Of a stretch of DNA of 64,000 nucleotides, positions 12,961 through 24,099 are shown one piece after another. The DNA comes from Acanthococcus lagerstroemiae (lineage: Eukaryota > Arthropoda > Insecta > Hemiptera > Eriococcidae): contig CM063114.1 of NCBI GenBank assembly GCA_031841125.1, forward strand, positions 5,208,001 to 5,272,000, written 5' to 3'. Numbering within the stretch: the first letter of the stretch is position 1; each line of letters opens with the position of its first letter. The notes beneath the pieces were generated by a model. It searched no databases and was not told where the DNA came from. It saw only the letters and a program-made list of their open reading frames with translations. Made by a program: the position numbers and the translations under genes.

Positions 12961-15900
12961 ATAAGCCCGATAAATCGACAGATACACGGAAAACAAGTTA
13001 GGGACGTTGTTCTGGAGGTCAGCGTGATATTTGGGTGGGACGCTCCGGTGTTGGCGAAACTTCCTGTTCCTCCAAAAATCGACACCCTGTAACTGTTTAT
13101 CACTGTAGCAGAATGAGCGGAGAGAAATTGTATCTTTTTCACGGTTTCAGCTGCCATTTTCGATAAAACCGAGGGTACAGACGGAATTCCGAGCACGGTA
13201 TAGAATCGGAGTGAAAAATATTTATAGCTACGTTATTAGATTTCGTCATTCTGCTTTCTGGTGCTGTGCTGCGATAAGCGAATAGAATAAAGCGAGTCTA
13301 CTAACAGACAGAGAAGAAATGAAATTTGACGTAAATCATCTTTTCATCTCCACCTGTTTCGCACAATAGAAATGTCAACAAGTGCATAACCCAATTTTAC
13401 GTTTAAAACGAATAATAACGTCGATTTAACACGGTTTACAAATTCTTTATTCTCGACAGGGTTCAACCAAATGTGTTTGTTTGAGTTGGATAGAGTCACA
13501 CTTGGGGGAGGAGAAAATAATAAATAAAAATTTTCGGGCTAAAATGGAGCCAGTCTCAGATAACTTCTAAAATAACGTTAGGTTTCTTTTCTTTCGTCTT
13601 TACCCGTGCGAATTTGTTTAATTTTTAAGATCAATTTTTATATGTTCGGTAAAGATATGAATTTAGTCTTGATAGTTTATGCATTCCATTAACTGTAATT
13701 TATACGATGTTCGTGAAGTCACATTATCGAACCTGTTATCTTACCGTATTTTCGAAATTTTCGATTTGATACTCGGGTGTGTAGCGCGAGAGACTTTTCT
13801 CTTTCTATATTTGCCTTGATGTATCAAAAGTTTTCATTATTCGATATTCTTTTTATGGCATTTCGAGAAAGAAGATATTCTCGATAGAGAAATATCGTAA
13901 ATAGTATACAGCTGGGCTGATGTACAATTGTAATAAAAACGTCAAAAAAAGGAATGAAAAATTAAGATGAAATTTCTCCCACCCTTTCTGTTTCTTTATT
14001 TTCTCCTCTCTCTTTCTATCTCTTTTACTTTCTTTTCTCGCCAGTAATAAAGATAATCTAAAATTTTAGTTCACTATACAGAAGTGTTATTTCCATTTCA
14101 CAGCGTAGCAGTTTTTAAATTTCCTTTTTTCCCTTCCATTATCTTAATCCTCTTAATATTTTTTTTTCTCTCACTCTGACGGTAACAAATGACACTTTCG
14201 TAGACGGAAGTAGAAATGTGTGTTCTTGACTTTTAACAGCTTTCAACTGCGAACATTTTTTTACATTGCTGTGTTAGATTCGAATATCGAAGAAAAAAAT
14301 GATAAAGCTTCGATCTGTATCGAGAATGTAGTGTGCTCTTATATTTTGACGATCCGAGAATGTAGGTGTGTTTTTATATTTTGTGACGTGCCGATCCAAT
14401 AAGCCGATTTGGTGTCTTATTTCTCTCGTTGTGTGAAAATCCTTTGTGTGCTCTAAGGACACAAAATGACCCTTATTAAGGACCTGTATACCAAACGCAA
14501 GACTTGCGTCTGTGTGTGTTTGTAAAGTTTCGAAGGCTGCGGCTATATTGTGAACATCTTGGGATGTCTGTCGACGTTCCGATATTTGTAAACTTTTTTC
14601 AATGTCTAACCTATTACATTATGCTTGATCTATTACGCAACAATTCGGAGGTAGAAAGGAAGAGAGAAAAATTGAAAAATCGAGTTTTAAGGTACAGCCT
14701 CGTGGAATTGTTCTCGGAATATTTCTGCCGTCTTGATTAGAGATGGACTGAGTGACTGGTATTATTTATTTTCATCCAAGCAGCAGGCAAGTAAATGTTT
14801 ATCGTGATAAGGAACCGTGAGTAAATCACATGAGGAACTCAGCTCTGTTGAATATGAGGGTGAATGAATTAAATTGCAGCGCATATCTCTTTTGATGTAT
14901 CAAAAATCTGGTATATCTCTCCCACCATAAGGAGGTGGGTTACCTACCTGAAATCGGAGAAATTGCAACGGTAGATCTGGTACCCCGCAGCTTGGCAGAT
15001 TGATAGCCCATCAGCCTAAGATAGACATGGAGATAGATATACGGTCAGCTCCTTTGCTGGCTAGGACAGACAGGTAGTCTGTAGGACTGGTAGAATGATA
15101 GGAAATCAGGCAGGGAGACATGTAGACTGCTCCTTATTCTAGAAAAATAAAATCTGTAATCGAGATCCAGGATTCCAGGTGCAAAATCTCTTCAGCTGTT
15201 TCTGTACCAGGTAGACAAAGAGTCTAAAGTTAAAGTTGACGTCCGTGGAACGAGTGTTAGCATGAGGGTTTGGCTCTAGAGCCAACAGTGGCACCACTCA
15301 TTTGTATTATTCGATATATTATCTGTGTAAAACTGATAAAAAGTTTCAAGCTTCTTAAACAATTTCTCTTATTCCTCTTATCTAATACTTACGAGTATAT
15401 CAGTGGGAGTCAAATAAATATGTACTTCATAGTGCTTGTACATATGTATGTGTACATGAAAATGAATCTCCATTAATTCTGAGCAGAGGTATTTCTAGCT
15501 TTCTGTGGAAGTGAAAGGACAGCCTCCACCACCGGGCAAAACGGAGATGACAGCTATGATACCAGTCTGCTTTGGCTCCAAGGTGCCAATTTGTTGAAAT
15601 CTAACATATCGTTTATCCATCGATCATTTGACCTCGGTCCCCATGAAACAAATCTCCTCCAAAAATCTAAATCTACGATCCGAGAGTTAGTCCCAAGATC
15701 ACTCCACAGACATATCTACTAACCATTTAAGTCGGTTGGCAAAACTGTCGTGACGTGGAATAATCCTAATCTTCATCAGTTGGCAAAACTGAAAACCTAA
15801 GAATGTTTTTTTCTTGCTGCTAGATTTCTGAATCTTTCACCAGTTGACCAAATTGGATGCTGAGTCTGGAAAATTTAAAAAATGAAGTATTTCCGTTATT

Positions 15901-16475
15901 CCGTTTGCTGGTTATAAAACTGTTCTTGTCGGCGGGGTTGGCGTTTTGAAGTTGGCAATACTAAAATTTCTCTCATTAGATCTGCAGTAACAGGAAGAGG
16001 GAGATGTAGAGGCTAATGGAGGAATTTCCTTCGTGAGTTGCCAGCCGCGATATTTTTTCCTTTTTGACATGAACTTTGAAATTTTGCCCCAAGTTGCCCT
16101 TCTCTGGAAAAGTAGTTACGCAACAGGCCTGCTCCTCCCTCTCCAACGTCACCTTGACATGTTTCTGGTTTGGCCGGAGTTCGTTTATTCACTTCTCCAT
16201 GTCCTGAATAATAAGGATGGAACCGTTTCACCCGGAAAATAAAATCCAAGATTCAAGTTTCCTGGAAACCAAAATACTCTAATTTACTTTGATTCGATTA
16301 GTGATCTTTTCTAAACCTCGTTCTTCCTCTAATCATTATTATTCTCATGACTCGCTCTCCGTTTTCTCTGTCGACCGGTCAGGCAAGACATCCGTTTCGT
16401 TAGTTATCAATATACGCGTTTTTTCTACTCACTCGTTTTCTGTGATTTCGAGTGCCCTCCCAGTCCGGACTAAGT

Positions 16476-16478
<3 letters not shown>
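12961..16478. other. Unassigned DNA
   Basis: No gene or RNA recognised over 3.5 kb. The short frames have ordinary AT-rich composition and no motif. Pyrimidine-rich tracts near 13980-14040 (CTCTCTTTCTATCTC) are low-complexity only. Confidence 0.45.
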
Positions 16479-16546
<68 letters not shown>

Positions 16547-16567
16547 ACTCACTCACTCTCTCACTCG

Positions 16568-16602
<35 letters not shown>

Positions 16603-16604
16603 TG
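16479..16604 (+). repeat. Compound microsatellite (TC)n-(TCAC)n-(CG)n-(CA)n
   Basis: About 31 uninterrupted TC units, then TCAC units, a short GCGCGCG tract and about 15 CA/AC units. The 129-codon frame 16289-16678 that runs through it (a Ser-Leu then Thr-His repeat) is a by-product of the repeat. CG alternation between (TC)n and (CA)n could adopt non-B DNA. Confidence 0.95.
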
Positions 16605-17769
16605 GAGAAACTATAGCTGTTTCATCCAGTAGTATTTTAATATTTACTAATGATCAAATGGTCGGTAGTGTTCAGTAGTTTCAGATTTACTGCAGTGCTA
16701 TTGATGAATAGTTTCGGTCATTTTTTGGGCGAGTAGCCCATAAAACGTTCACAGTAACGTTTCTGCGATAGCAATACCTTGTACGTACATGTTGGGTGAT
16801 GTTGTATATCACGTCTGATAAAACACATTTACGATTATACAGCAAATCCCTTGCTCGAACGATGAGCGGAAATCGAAAGGCCGGGATTATGAGCGATATT
16901 TTAAGATATCGTCTTTGTTTCTCTCATTTTTTTTTTTTATGAGTCTCCCTCATCTCGTTCAACAAGATTGGTCTGCTGGCAATGGCGGTGCATTCGATCT
17001 CACTACCGGTTTATCTTGCCACTAGACATATAGTAAAAAATGTTTCAACCACCAACGAATGCGAAATGATGGGAAAATAAATCGGTGAAATAGGATTGGA
17101 AGGAAAAGAAAATATTCGATTATATTTGGGGCTGCGTTGTGCGCTGATAAACGATCAACGAAAATGAAAGCCGTTTCCCCGGGCACGCACAACGACGATG
17201 AGAGTGTCTCTTGAAAGTGTCCATTATCGTCGTTCACGAATGACTAAACAAAGCGGCGGAAAATTAAAAGAATATCACCCCCCGCCCCCTCCGTACACTT
17301 TCGATTTCCTTCGTACATTTTCTCGTTTTTTCTACTCTTTCTTTTCTCTTAAAAAGTGGAAATTCCAAATGTACTATAAATACGATACTCGCAGCCAGAC
17401 TTAAATTTTCGCTTAATACTGTGAAATAGACAAATTCTAATTTTATTATGGTCCTTCATACCGAGATTTCTCTGGCCTACTTTTTTGTCATTCTAATAAA
17501 AAAAAATCAGCTGCGCCGAAGGTCTTCGCATTTCCACAATATAGTGCACTCGCAGATTTATTTTTACTACTTTCGTGTACAGCAGGAAATACCTACAGAG
17601 GGTGTTTCACGAATTGGTCCCCCTTTTTTTTCTGTCATGAATTCGAATCTTCGCGAAATAAAAATGGATCATAAAATTACACTGTCGAGCTTCTTTTCCG
17701 GTAAAAAATTTTCTCCACCCAGAAGGAGGGCTGGCACATACCACTCACCTTTGAAATCTTAAAAGGTAC
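16605..17769. other. Unassigned DNA
   Basis: No supported gene. The frames at 17022-17237 (minus) and 17448-17762 (plus) are short and lack family features. Confidence 0.45.
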
Positions 17770-18990
17770 CGAATAAATTATCGAAATTGTGGTTCCTTGG
17801 GCCGCGAATTTCGAATATCACGTGAGATTTCTGGTCTAGACCCATTTCAAGACCAAATATTTTAAATTTCGGACCCAAAGTAAGGAAGGATTACATTTGC
17901 TTAAGGAAATGAATAAAGTAAGTTTTCGGCTAATAATTCAACATTTCTCCCATTAAAGTGAGGAAATTGACTCGGATTGAAAAACTAAGCAACGTATCGA
18001 AATTTGATTTTCCTTGGATTGCTGATTTCGAGTATCGCATCGGATTTTGGATCCTACTCTAGGTTTCCAATAGTCGAGCCATTCGGCTCGCTTTATTTCA
18101 ATTAGATCATTCGACTTTTTCTTTTAGACCCGATATGGGCTTCAATGTCACAATCGATTACTCTTTTCAAATTACCTAAAGTGACTTAATTTTCAAAATT
18201 GAGTAAAGTAAATCGAAACAGGAGTTTTTTGGAACTCCTCTTTTAAAATAATGTAATATGATTTTTCATCGAACACTGATTTGAGCATGAAATCTGATAT
18301 TTTCTCCTGAAAAGAAGAGGAATACTTTAGTTTGAAAAAATGTTCGAAGTGTCGAAATTAATTTTTTATTTAGGGAAGGGGGGTTGCTGATTCCAAACAT
18401 CGTTACATTTTCTATTTGGCTTCGATTTAGGCTCCAAAATCAACAATAATTACATTTACTTAATGGGAAAAACTGAATTCGAGCAGTGTACCAAAATAGG
18501 ATTCTTCCAGGTTAGTTATTTCGAATGCCTTAACGTGTTGTTGATCTGACTCTAATTGGAGTTACCGAAATCGAAGTTGTACGCAGTAGGAGATCCGGGT
18601 GCAACATCGAATCCTGTGAAATCGAGCAACGTATCGAAATACGCACAAAAAATTCATAATAAATATGACAAAAATTTCAGTTCATCATACCAAGTGATTT
18701 CACACACTCATTAACTACAAATTGTAATAATTTTGACGAGATTGTGGCAGCAATTATTGTTATTCTACTAAATTTTGAGAAAACTTCAATCATTGGTACC
18801 AAAATTTAGGAAAAATTATCAGAATTTTCAGTTTAAAAAAAAAAAGTGAAATTGCTGGACTTCTGAGACTTACAAAAATATCAGTAATTTTGGTCAGAAA
18901 ATTTGTCTTAGTGCATGGATCGGTCCCGGTTACTCATTCCAAATATCTCATCGAATGTAGCATTCAATCCCACGGGCAAGAGCAACTACT
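17770..18990. repeat. Degenerate long-period tandem repeat
   Basis: A block of the type 'TATCGAAATTTGATTTTCCT ... TTGCTGATTTCGA ... ATCGCATCGGATTTTGG ... CTCTAGG' recurs with decay near 17778, 17996, 18251, 18350, 18486 and 18905. Spacing varies at about 100-400 bases. The block repeats as a whole, so this is an eroded satellite rather than coding DNA. Confidence 0.5.
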
Positions 18991-19206
18991 TGAAGCGATG
19001 AAACTACAGGTAATTTCTAGTTTAAAAATCTATAACAGTAGCGTAGTAATTTTTCCTAAGAGATGAGCGATAAGTGTAGAGGTGAAGTAAAAATCAGAAT
19101 AAAAGTATGAAACATGTTACTACAAATGGCATTGATGAAATTATTCAAATTGTCGTATAAGGTCTTTCCATATGCATTCATTCTTTTCTGTGACGAATAA
19201 TAGACG

Positions 19207-19428
19207 TAGGGACGTACCACCAAAGAGTTATTCTCGGGGAGAGGGGGGAGACAAAAACTGTGAAGACTCAACTCAAAATTACCAAGTATCAAAGCAAAAA
19301 AAAAAAAAATTTTGACTTGTTGGATTTTCCCAACTCTACTTGATTGAAATTGTAAATTTTCCCAACTGCTGAGTGAAAAATTCTTACAGGGAGAGGGGAG
19401 AGTTGCCTCCCCTATCGATATGTCCCTG
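19207..19428. mobile_element. hAT-type MITE with near-perfect 8-bp target duplication
   Basis: 222 bp. Left end TAGGGACGTACC; the right end reads CAGGGACATATC in reverse complement. The 8-bp flanks are AATAGACG (19199-19206) and AGTAGACG (19429-19436), differing at one base, as expected of hAT insertions. The inside has purine-rich GGGGAGAGGGGGGAGA and GGGAGAGGGGAGAG tracts and no coding capacity. Confidence 0.65.
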
Positions 19429-19937
19429 AGTAGACGTGGCCAACGAAACAGTTTTCCACCATCTTCACAATCGGTTAACCATAAAATGTTTTCATATTGC
19501 GATATGTGGCAATGTCTAGTAAAACTTGAACCACCTCTCTTTTGCTTAGTTTTAAAAAATGGTAATTCTAGTTTAGGCTTCCCGCCATTAATAATTTCTA
19601 ATTGTTTATTAAGAGTAAGCCGCGAAAATGGTTTTTCAGTAAGATCTCAAATACGCATTTTGTGGGGGGAAACAACAAAAAACAAACAAAAAAACACAGA
19701 GCATTCAAACATAACGCGTTGAGTAGTAGAAGAACATAATCACGTTTCACTGTTAACTTAGACGTTCCTGTGTAGCCTAGCCACGCACAGGTTTCGTTGT
19801 GTTGAACATGCTAGTGTATTTTTGTGTTAGTAATTAACACGGAGGCGGAGCGTAAGTCATGCAATGTTATGTGTAGTATTGAGACTGTGCCAATTCTAGA
19901 AATACTAGCGTCGAATAGGTATTTTCCTGGTATTTTC

Positions 19938-20007
19938 TGATAAGCAAACGGTGATTGTATTCACTTTATAATGTAACCATCACGTGACCATCACCGTTCG
20001 CTTATCA
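19938..20007. repeat. Short hairpin, 18-bp arms
   Basis: TGATAAGCAAACGGTGAT (19938-19955) is complementary, except for one base, to ATCACCGTTCGCTTATCA (19990-20007), with a 34-base loop containing CACGTG. Could be a decayed MITE or a structured site. Confidence 0.6.
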
Positions 20008-20086
20008 ATTAGGTTCAGTTCCGACGTTGCTATTGTTGTTTACACAGTCCGAATGGAAAAGAAGCGGTAGATCTGACGCACACCTT

Positions 20087-20192
20087 GTTGGCACATACAA
20101 ATGAGAAGTTATGTGTCAAAAAGGCCCCTGACGAATAGGAATCCCATTCGTCAGGAGCCCTTTTGATAGATAACTCCTCAAATATACATGTA
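20087..20192. repeat. Long imperfect hairpin, candidate small-RNA precursor or MITE remnant
   Basis: The two halves (about 20092-20138 and 20146-20192) pair over about 45 bases with a few mismatches. The best-paired core is GGCCCCTGACGAAT against ATTCGTCAGGAGCCC, with a loop of about 9 bases (AGGAATCCC). The size and small loop resemble a microRNA precursor. An inverted-repeat transposon remnant would look alike, and no conserved microRNA seed is recognised. Confidence 0.45.
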
Positions 20193-20653
20193 CGAGGGTT
20201 GCCAAACGCCAAACAGTATACATCTCCCGTGAATTTATTATGTACTTAAGCGTAAAGATCAATTACTGGTACAATAGAGCAGGCAGGAGACAGGTAAGAC
20301 AAAAGACCAGATGGGGGGGGGAATGATATAGAAAAATTTATTATAAACAAACAATTTCACAGGGTGGCAAATGACAGGGAAGAATGGGTAAGGCTGAAGG
20401 AGGCTTATGCTCAGATTATGTGCCTAATGCTCAAGAAACTAGTAATAAAATGTAGTAATCGACGAAATGTATGCATTAGTAATAAAAAACTGTAAATCAT
20501 CATCAAGCGTAGAGCGTCGTGAGCGTCAATACAATCGCTGGATTTATTACAAGTTGAAGTTGATATTGTACATGAAAACTTATTTTCTCGGGAATTTTCA
20601 GGGTAAGCGGCGCTTACCTTGCTTGCCTGGAATGCACGCCACTGACCTACAAA

Positions 20654-21297
20654 GATGCGTATGCGCATACCTACGCCATTTTGATTCGTAATTTCTTCCA
20701 GCGGTCTGAAAACACATTTTCAAGATGGCTATCATTGTTAGGGCCGCAATTTTCGTGCTTTTGTACATTTTTTATCTGTGGTCTGTATTGGGCACATTGT
20801 TCCCATCTTCACGTTTTAGATCATTTTTAGTAAAATAAATTGCATTTTTTGCGGCACATTTTGGCACAATAGAGTCATAAAAGCACATTTTGTCACATTT
20901 GAACCTTTTTTCGAAAAATTTTGGGAATTTTCAGTCATTTTTCAAATTTTTGGAGAAAATTTGGAGATTTTTAATCGTTTTCAATTTTATAACAAAAATT
21001 TCAGGAATACCAACTGTTTTAATGATCTGAGAGGCTGCAAACAGTGTAGCTTTCAAAAAAGGTTCTTTAATATTTTTGGTAGTGCGGTGAAAATCGTAGT
21101 TGGTAAACATCAACTTATGGCATGAATGAAAATGTGTGTAGAAGGCCTGCAAAATGATACCCAGATTGTTAGGGAATTTTTTGGCTCAGTTTATAGCGCA
21201 CATTTCACCTGTTTTTAGAGCACAAAAATTGCAGCCCTAATCATTGTGATCGAGAACAATCGGATTATGCGCGAACCAAAATGGCGTATGCGCATCC
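20654..21297. mobile_element. 0.64 kb foldback element
   Basis: The ends are inverted copies of about 100 bases. Left: TGCGCATACCTACGCCATTT ... GGGCCGCAATTTTCGTGCT (about 20660-20760). Right: the reverse complement of GCACAAAAATTGCAGCCCTA ... ACCAAAATGGCGTATGCGCA (about 21218-21295). The AT-rich inside repeats the GCACATTTTG word. No transposase. Target duplication not resolved. Confidence 0.6.
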
Positions 21298-21530
21298 CTG
21301 TGTTGATAGCTTCTTCTGTTTCTAGTAGTTACTGCAGTATATTACTGCCTAGTAAGGAGCTTGCAAATGTTTAGATATATTATTGACCGTATAACCTGCT
21401 GGATAGTAGATTTCCATTTTTGTTATAATTTTTGACTTTTGTGATCTCAGTTCTATGTGTTTTTTGTTTCCGTCTACTAGAGTGATATCGGATACTGGTG
21501 GTAATATCAGCAACTCATAGTTTGTTAGCT

Positions 21531-21672
21531 GATAACGATCCTAGCGCTCCTACAAGTCATGTGTAGCCGATATCATCATCGTTGTCTGATATTACCCCAG
21601 TTGACTTTACTGATAACGATACTAGCGCTCCTACAACAAATCACAAATGTCCAATATTACCCCAGTCGACGG
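21531..21672 (+). repeat. Tandem duplication of about 80 bp
   Basis: CTGATAACGATCCTAGCGCT ... ATATTACCCCAGTTGAC is followed directly by CTGATAACGATACTAGCGCT ... ATATTACCCCAGTCGAC. The second copy is shorter by about 20 bases. Confidence 0.7.
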
Positions 21673-21844
21673 TATGTACAAACTCTTTGGTAGGAAGCAA
21701 ACGGAAGATAGCTTGTTATAATGGAAACCGAAACTTATAATGCTCACCTGTGCAGGGCTAACACGTTGATCATGTTGATTTGTATTAGACGATCGCATAT
21801 TTATTTAATGTACGAGTATCTACAAATTAACAGTTTGACAGTAA

Positions 21845-22340
21845 CTAGTCTCTAATATAGTGCCGTTGTTCACTACTGCCCTCGTGTATGTGCTGAATCA
21901 TTAATAATAGCTCATTACCCTAGATACCAAAGAGTAGTTCAATACACACAAACGGTAATTCATTACTAGCTGTCATAGTGAATGAACTGTACATATATGG
22001 CTCTATTTGAGTACCACTAATGTGTTCTATAGTTGACTACTAATGTTACTGCTAAATGCAAGTAGTTTACTACAGACGTCCAGTAACGCACTACTGGTAA
22101 GCAGTAGTAAAATACACTGAAGGGCTACCAATGTTTCATAGTTCACTAATCTTGTTTTTGCTAAGAGATATCCATAGCTGATTTCCAGTAGTTTACTACT
22201 GTTGAGTAATAGTGAACTACTGGATCATTACTGTGTAATTGACTATTGAAGCAGTCACTGAAACCTAGCAGTTTACTACTGAAAAACTACTAAACTGAGT
22301 ATTTTGTTGCTGAACCGAGTAGAATTTCCGATAATCTGAG
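21845..22340. repeat. Palindromic AGTAGTTTACTACTG-type repeat array
   Basis: Variants of AGTAGTTTACTACTG and TAGTGAACTACTG, many self-complementary, fill about 500 bases. The left breakpoint of the 22273-31590 tandem duplication falls inside this array. Confidence 0.65.
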
Positions 22341-22589
22341 TAGTACAACCAGAATCTACTTGTTTATCTGCAAAATCTTTGGATTGGTGGCCGCTACAGC
22401 AAAACGGGTTGACACTTTCGTAAGAGGAGATCATTTCGCTCTCAAAATTTCAAACCGTTTTGCTCTAGCTATCCGGGGTCCAGCGATTTTCGCGGTTAAA
22501 GAGCGAACTTCTTTGCACGCACGCACGCTATTTGCTCCTTGGGTTGTGTGGTGAATTGTTTCGAAAGGTCAAATATGTGCATTAGGAAC

Positions 22590-22866
22590 TAGAGAAGGGA
22601 AGAGAGGCGCTTGGGATGGTCAAGAAAGATATAGAGAGGTTGAGTTGAGCTCTGATGTGTTGAGTGGCGGGACAAGAAACAGAAATGTGATGGATTGTAA
22701 GTAGATCTTCTTGATGACCAAAAGAACAGTTTGGAGGTACAAGGCTGCAGAGAAGGTTGTGGGAGTGCTAGGTATATGACCTATTCGAAGACAGGTCAGG
22801 ATAATTTCTTGGTATCTGGGAATTTCTGTGGTTTGGTGAGAGGGGGTTACGGTGGAGTGGAAAGAC
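22590..22866 (-). mobile_element. LINE RNase H tail scrap (unit A)
   Basis: The minus-strand frame across 22620-22928 contains 'QEIILTCLRIGHIPSTPTTF', an eroded form of the 'EVILTRxRIGHTxLTHxxLL' segment after the RNase H domain of Jockey/I-group LINEs. The Cys/His residues expected downstream are mostly lost. A better preserved relative lies at 31600-32310. Confidence 0.6.
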
Positions 22867-22876
22867 AAAAAATGAT

Positions 22877-24000
22877 TTGAATTCGATTTACAATGGAGAC
22901 TCATTAAAAGACGCTGTAGCGACAGCACACCTTCTGGCTATGTCACCAGATATAGGTAGAGGAAAACCTAGAGCTTACTTGTTATTCCACGCGCACACAT
23001 GGTTATTTTTGGTTTACGAATGTAGGTATGTAATGGATGACGGTATCCGAGCTCTGTATTATTTAGAAATTACATCAGGCGGCAGCGCAGCACCTCGACG
23101 CATTGACAGCCGGCTGAGAAGCACCGGGAGGGCGAGGGTGAATAAAATCATAACGATAGCTGCCGGCGTATAAACAAAGGTCCGAGCGTCTTGTCAGTAA
23201 ACAGTGGAAATCTCATTTAGGACCTTTCGGTGGTGTAAATGCGGATCGGGTGAACCCGGAATGGGGTAACGTAGGATGCTGGTAATTCTGCGCCGTGTTC
23301 GGGTAAATATAACTGTTAAAATTACGTGCTACAACAATAACAATATTGCCTCCGATGATAGATGCGCCAGCCGGAGGCTCGGGATACAGTTATGGCCGGT
23401 TATGAGCTTAATTTAGCGAGCAATGGGGCGCCACAGTCAAAAGTGCGAACCCTGTTTATGGCAAAAACGTACAGTAAATCGGTTTTACCGCAAGAAATAC
23501 CATTGTTAGGCTTCCCGGAGATCGGCGGTAATATCACGCGAGCACCTGCACTGGAAATTTCAATTCTCATTTTAGGATACGCGAGTGCGACGGAGAATTC
23601 CGAATCGACTTTATTCCTTTTTAGAAAATCTCTATCTAAAACGAGCGGACGATATTACTTTTTTTTTTTTTTTTTTTTTTAATGTTCACAATACTGCGAT
23701 TCGAACGTGTTCGAATATAACCGATTTCGGTGAAGCTTTTAATCTTCTTTCACTCGATAGTTTCTGTATCCTGACGGGGCTTCTTGGTACGTAAAATTCG
23801 AAATTTATAAAGACGCGTTTGTGATACGGGCATCGGTTATGAAATAGCGCCGCCGAGTCAAAACTGGTGGAACTAATGCGTGATAGTCGAAAATTCTAAA
23901 TATTGATCCTCATGAATGATTTTCACGTTCCGTTCGCGTCCGTGTCAAAAGTGAGAATTTTGAAATTGTCTCGATACCAATCTCATGCGTTATAACAGTT
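22877..24000. other. Unique-looking stretch of unit A
   Basis: Less AT-rich and with little visible repeat apart from the poly-T at 23659-23680. Two plus-strand frames (22877-23173, 23362-23682) are open in both duplication units but match no family I know. It could hold a regulatory region or exons of an unrecognised gene. Confidence 0.35.
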
Positions 24001-24099
24001 GGGGGAGGGGGGGGGGGTGAAGAAGCATTTATAGATCTCTTGTAGGGAAAAGATATTTAACCGCGAAAAATAAATAATTAAATTAATTTATAATTTACT

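Noticed and set aside
16289..16678. 129-codon plus-strand frame
   Set aside because: It is read-through of the (TC)n/(CA)n microsatellite: Ser-Leu and Thr-His dipeptides with no other content.
23362..23682. Poly-Phe-ended frame as an intact protein
   Set aside because: The C-terminus is a poly-T tract and the frame end differs between the two duplication units.
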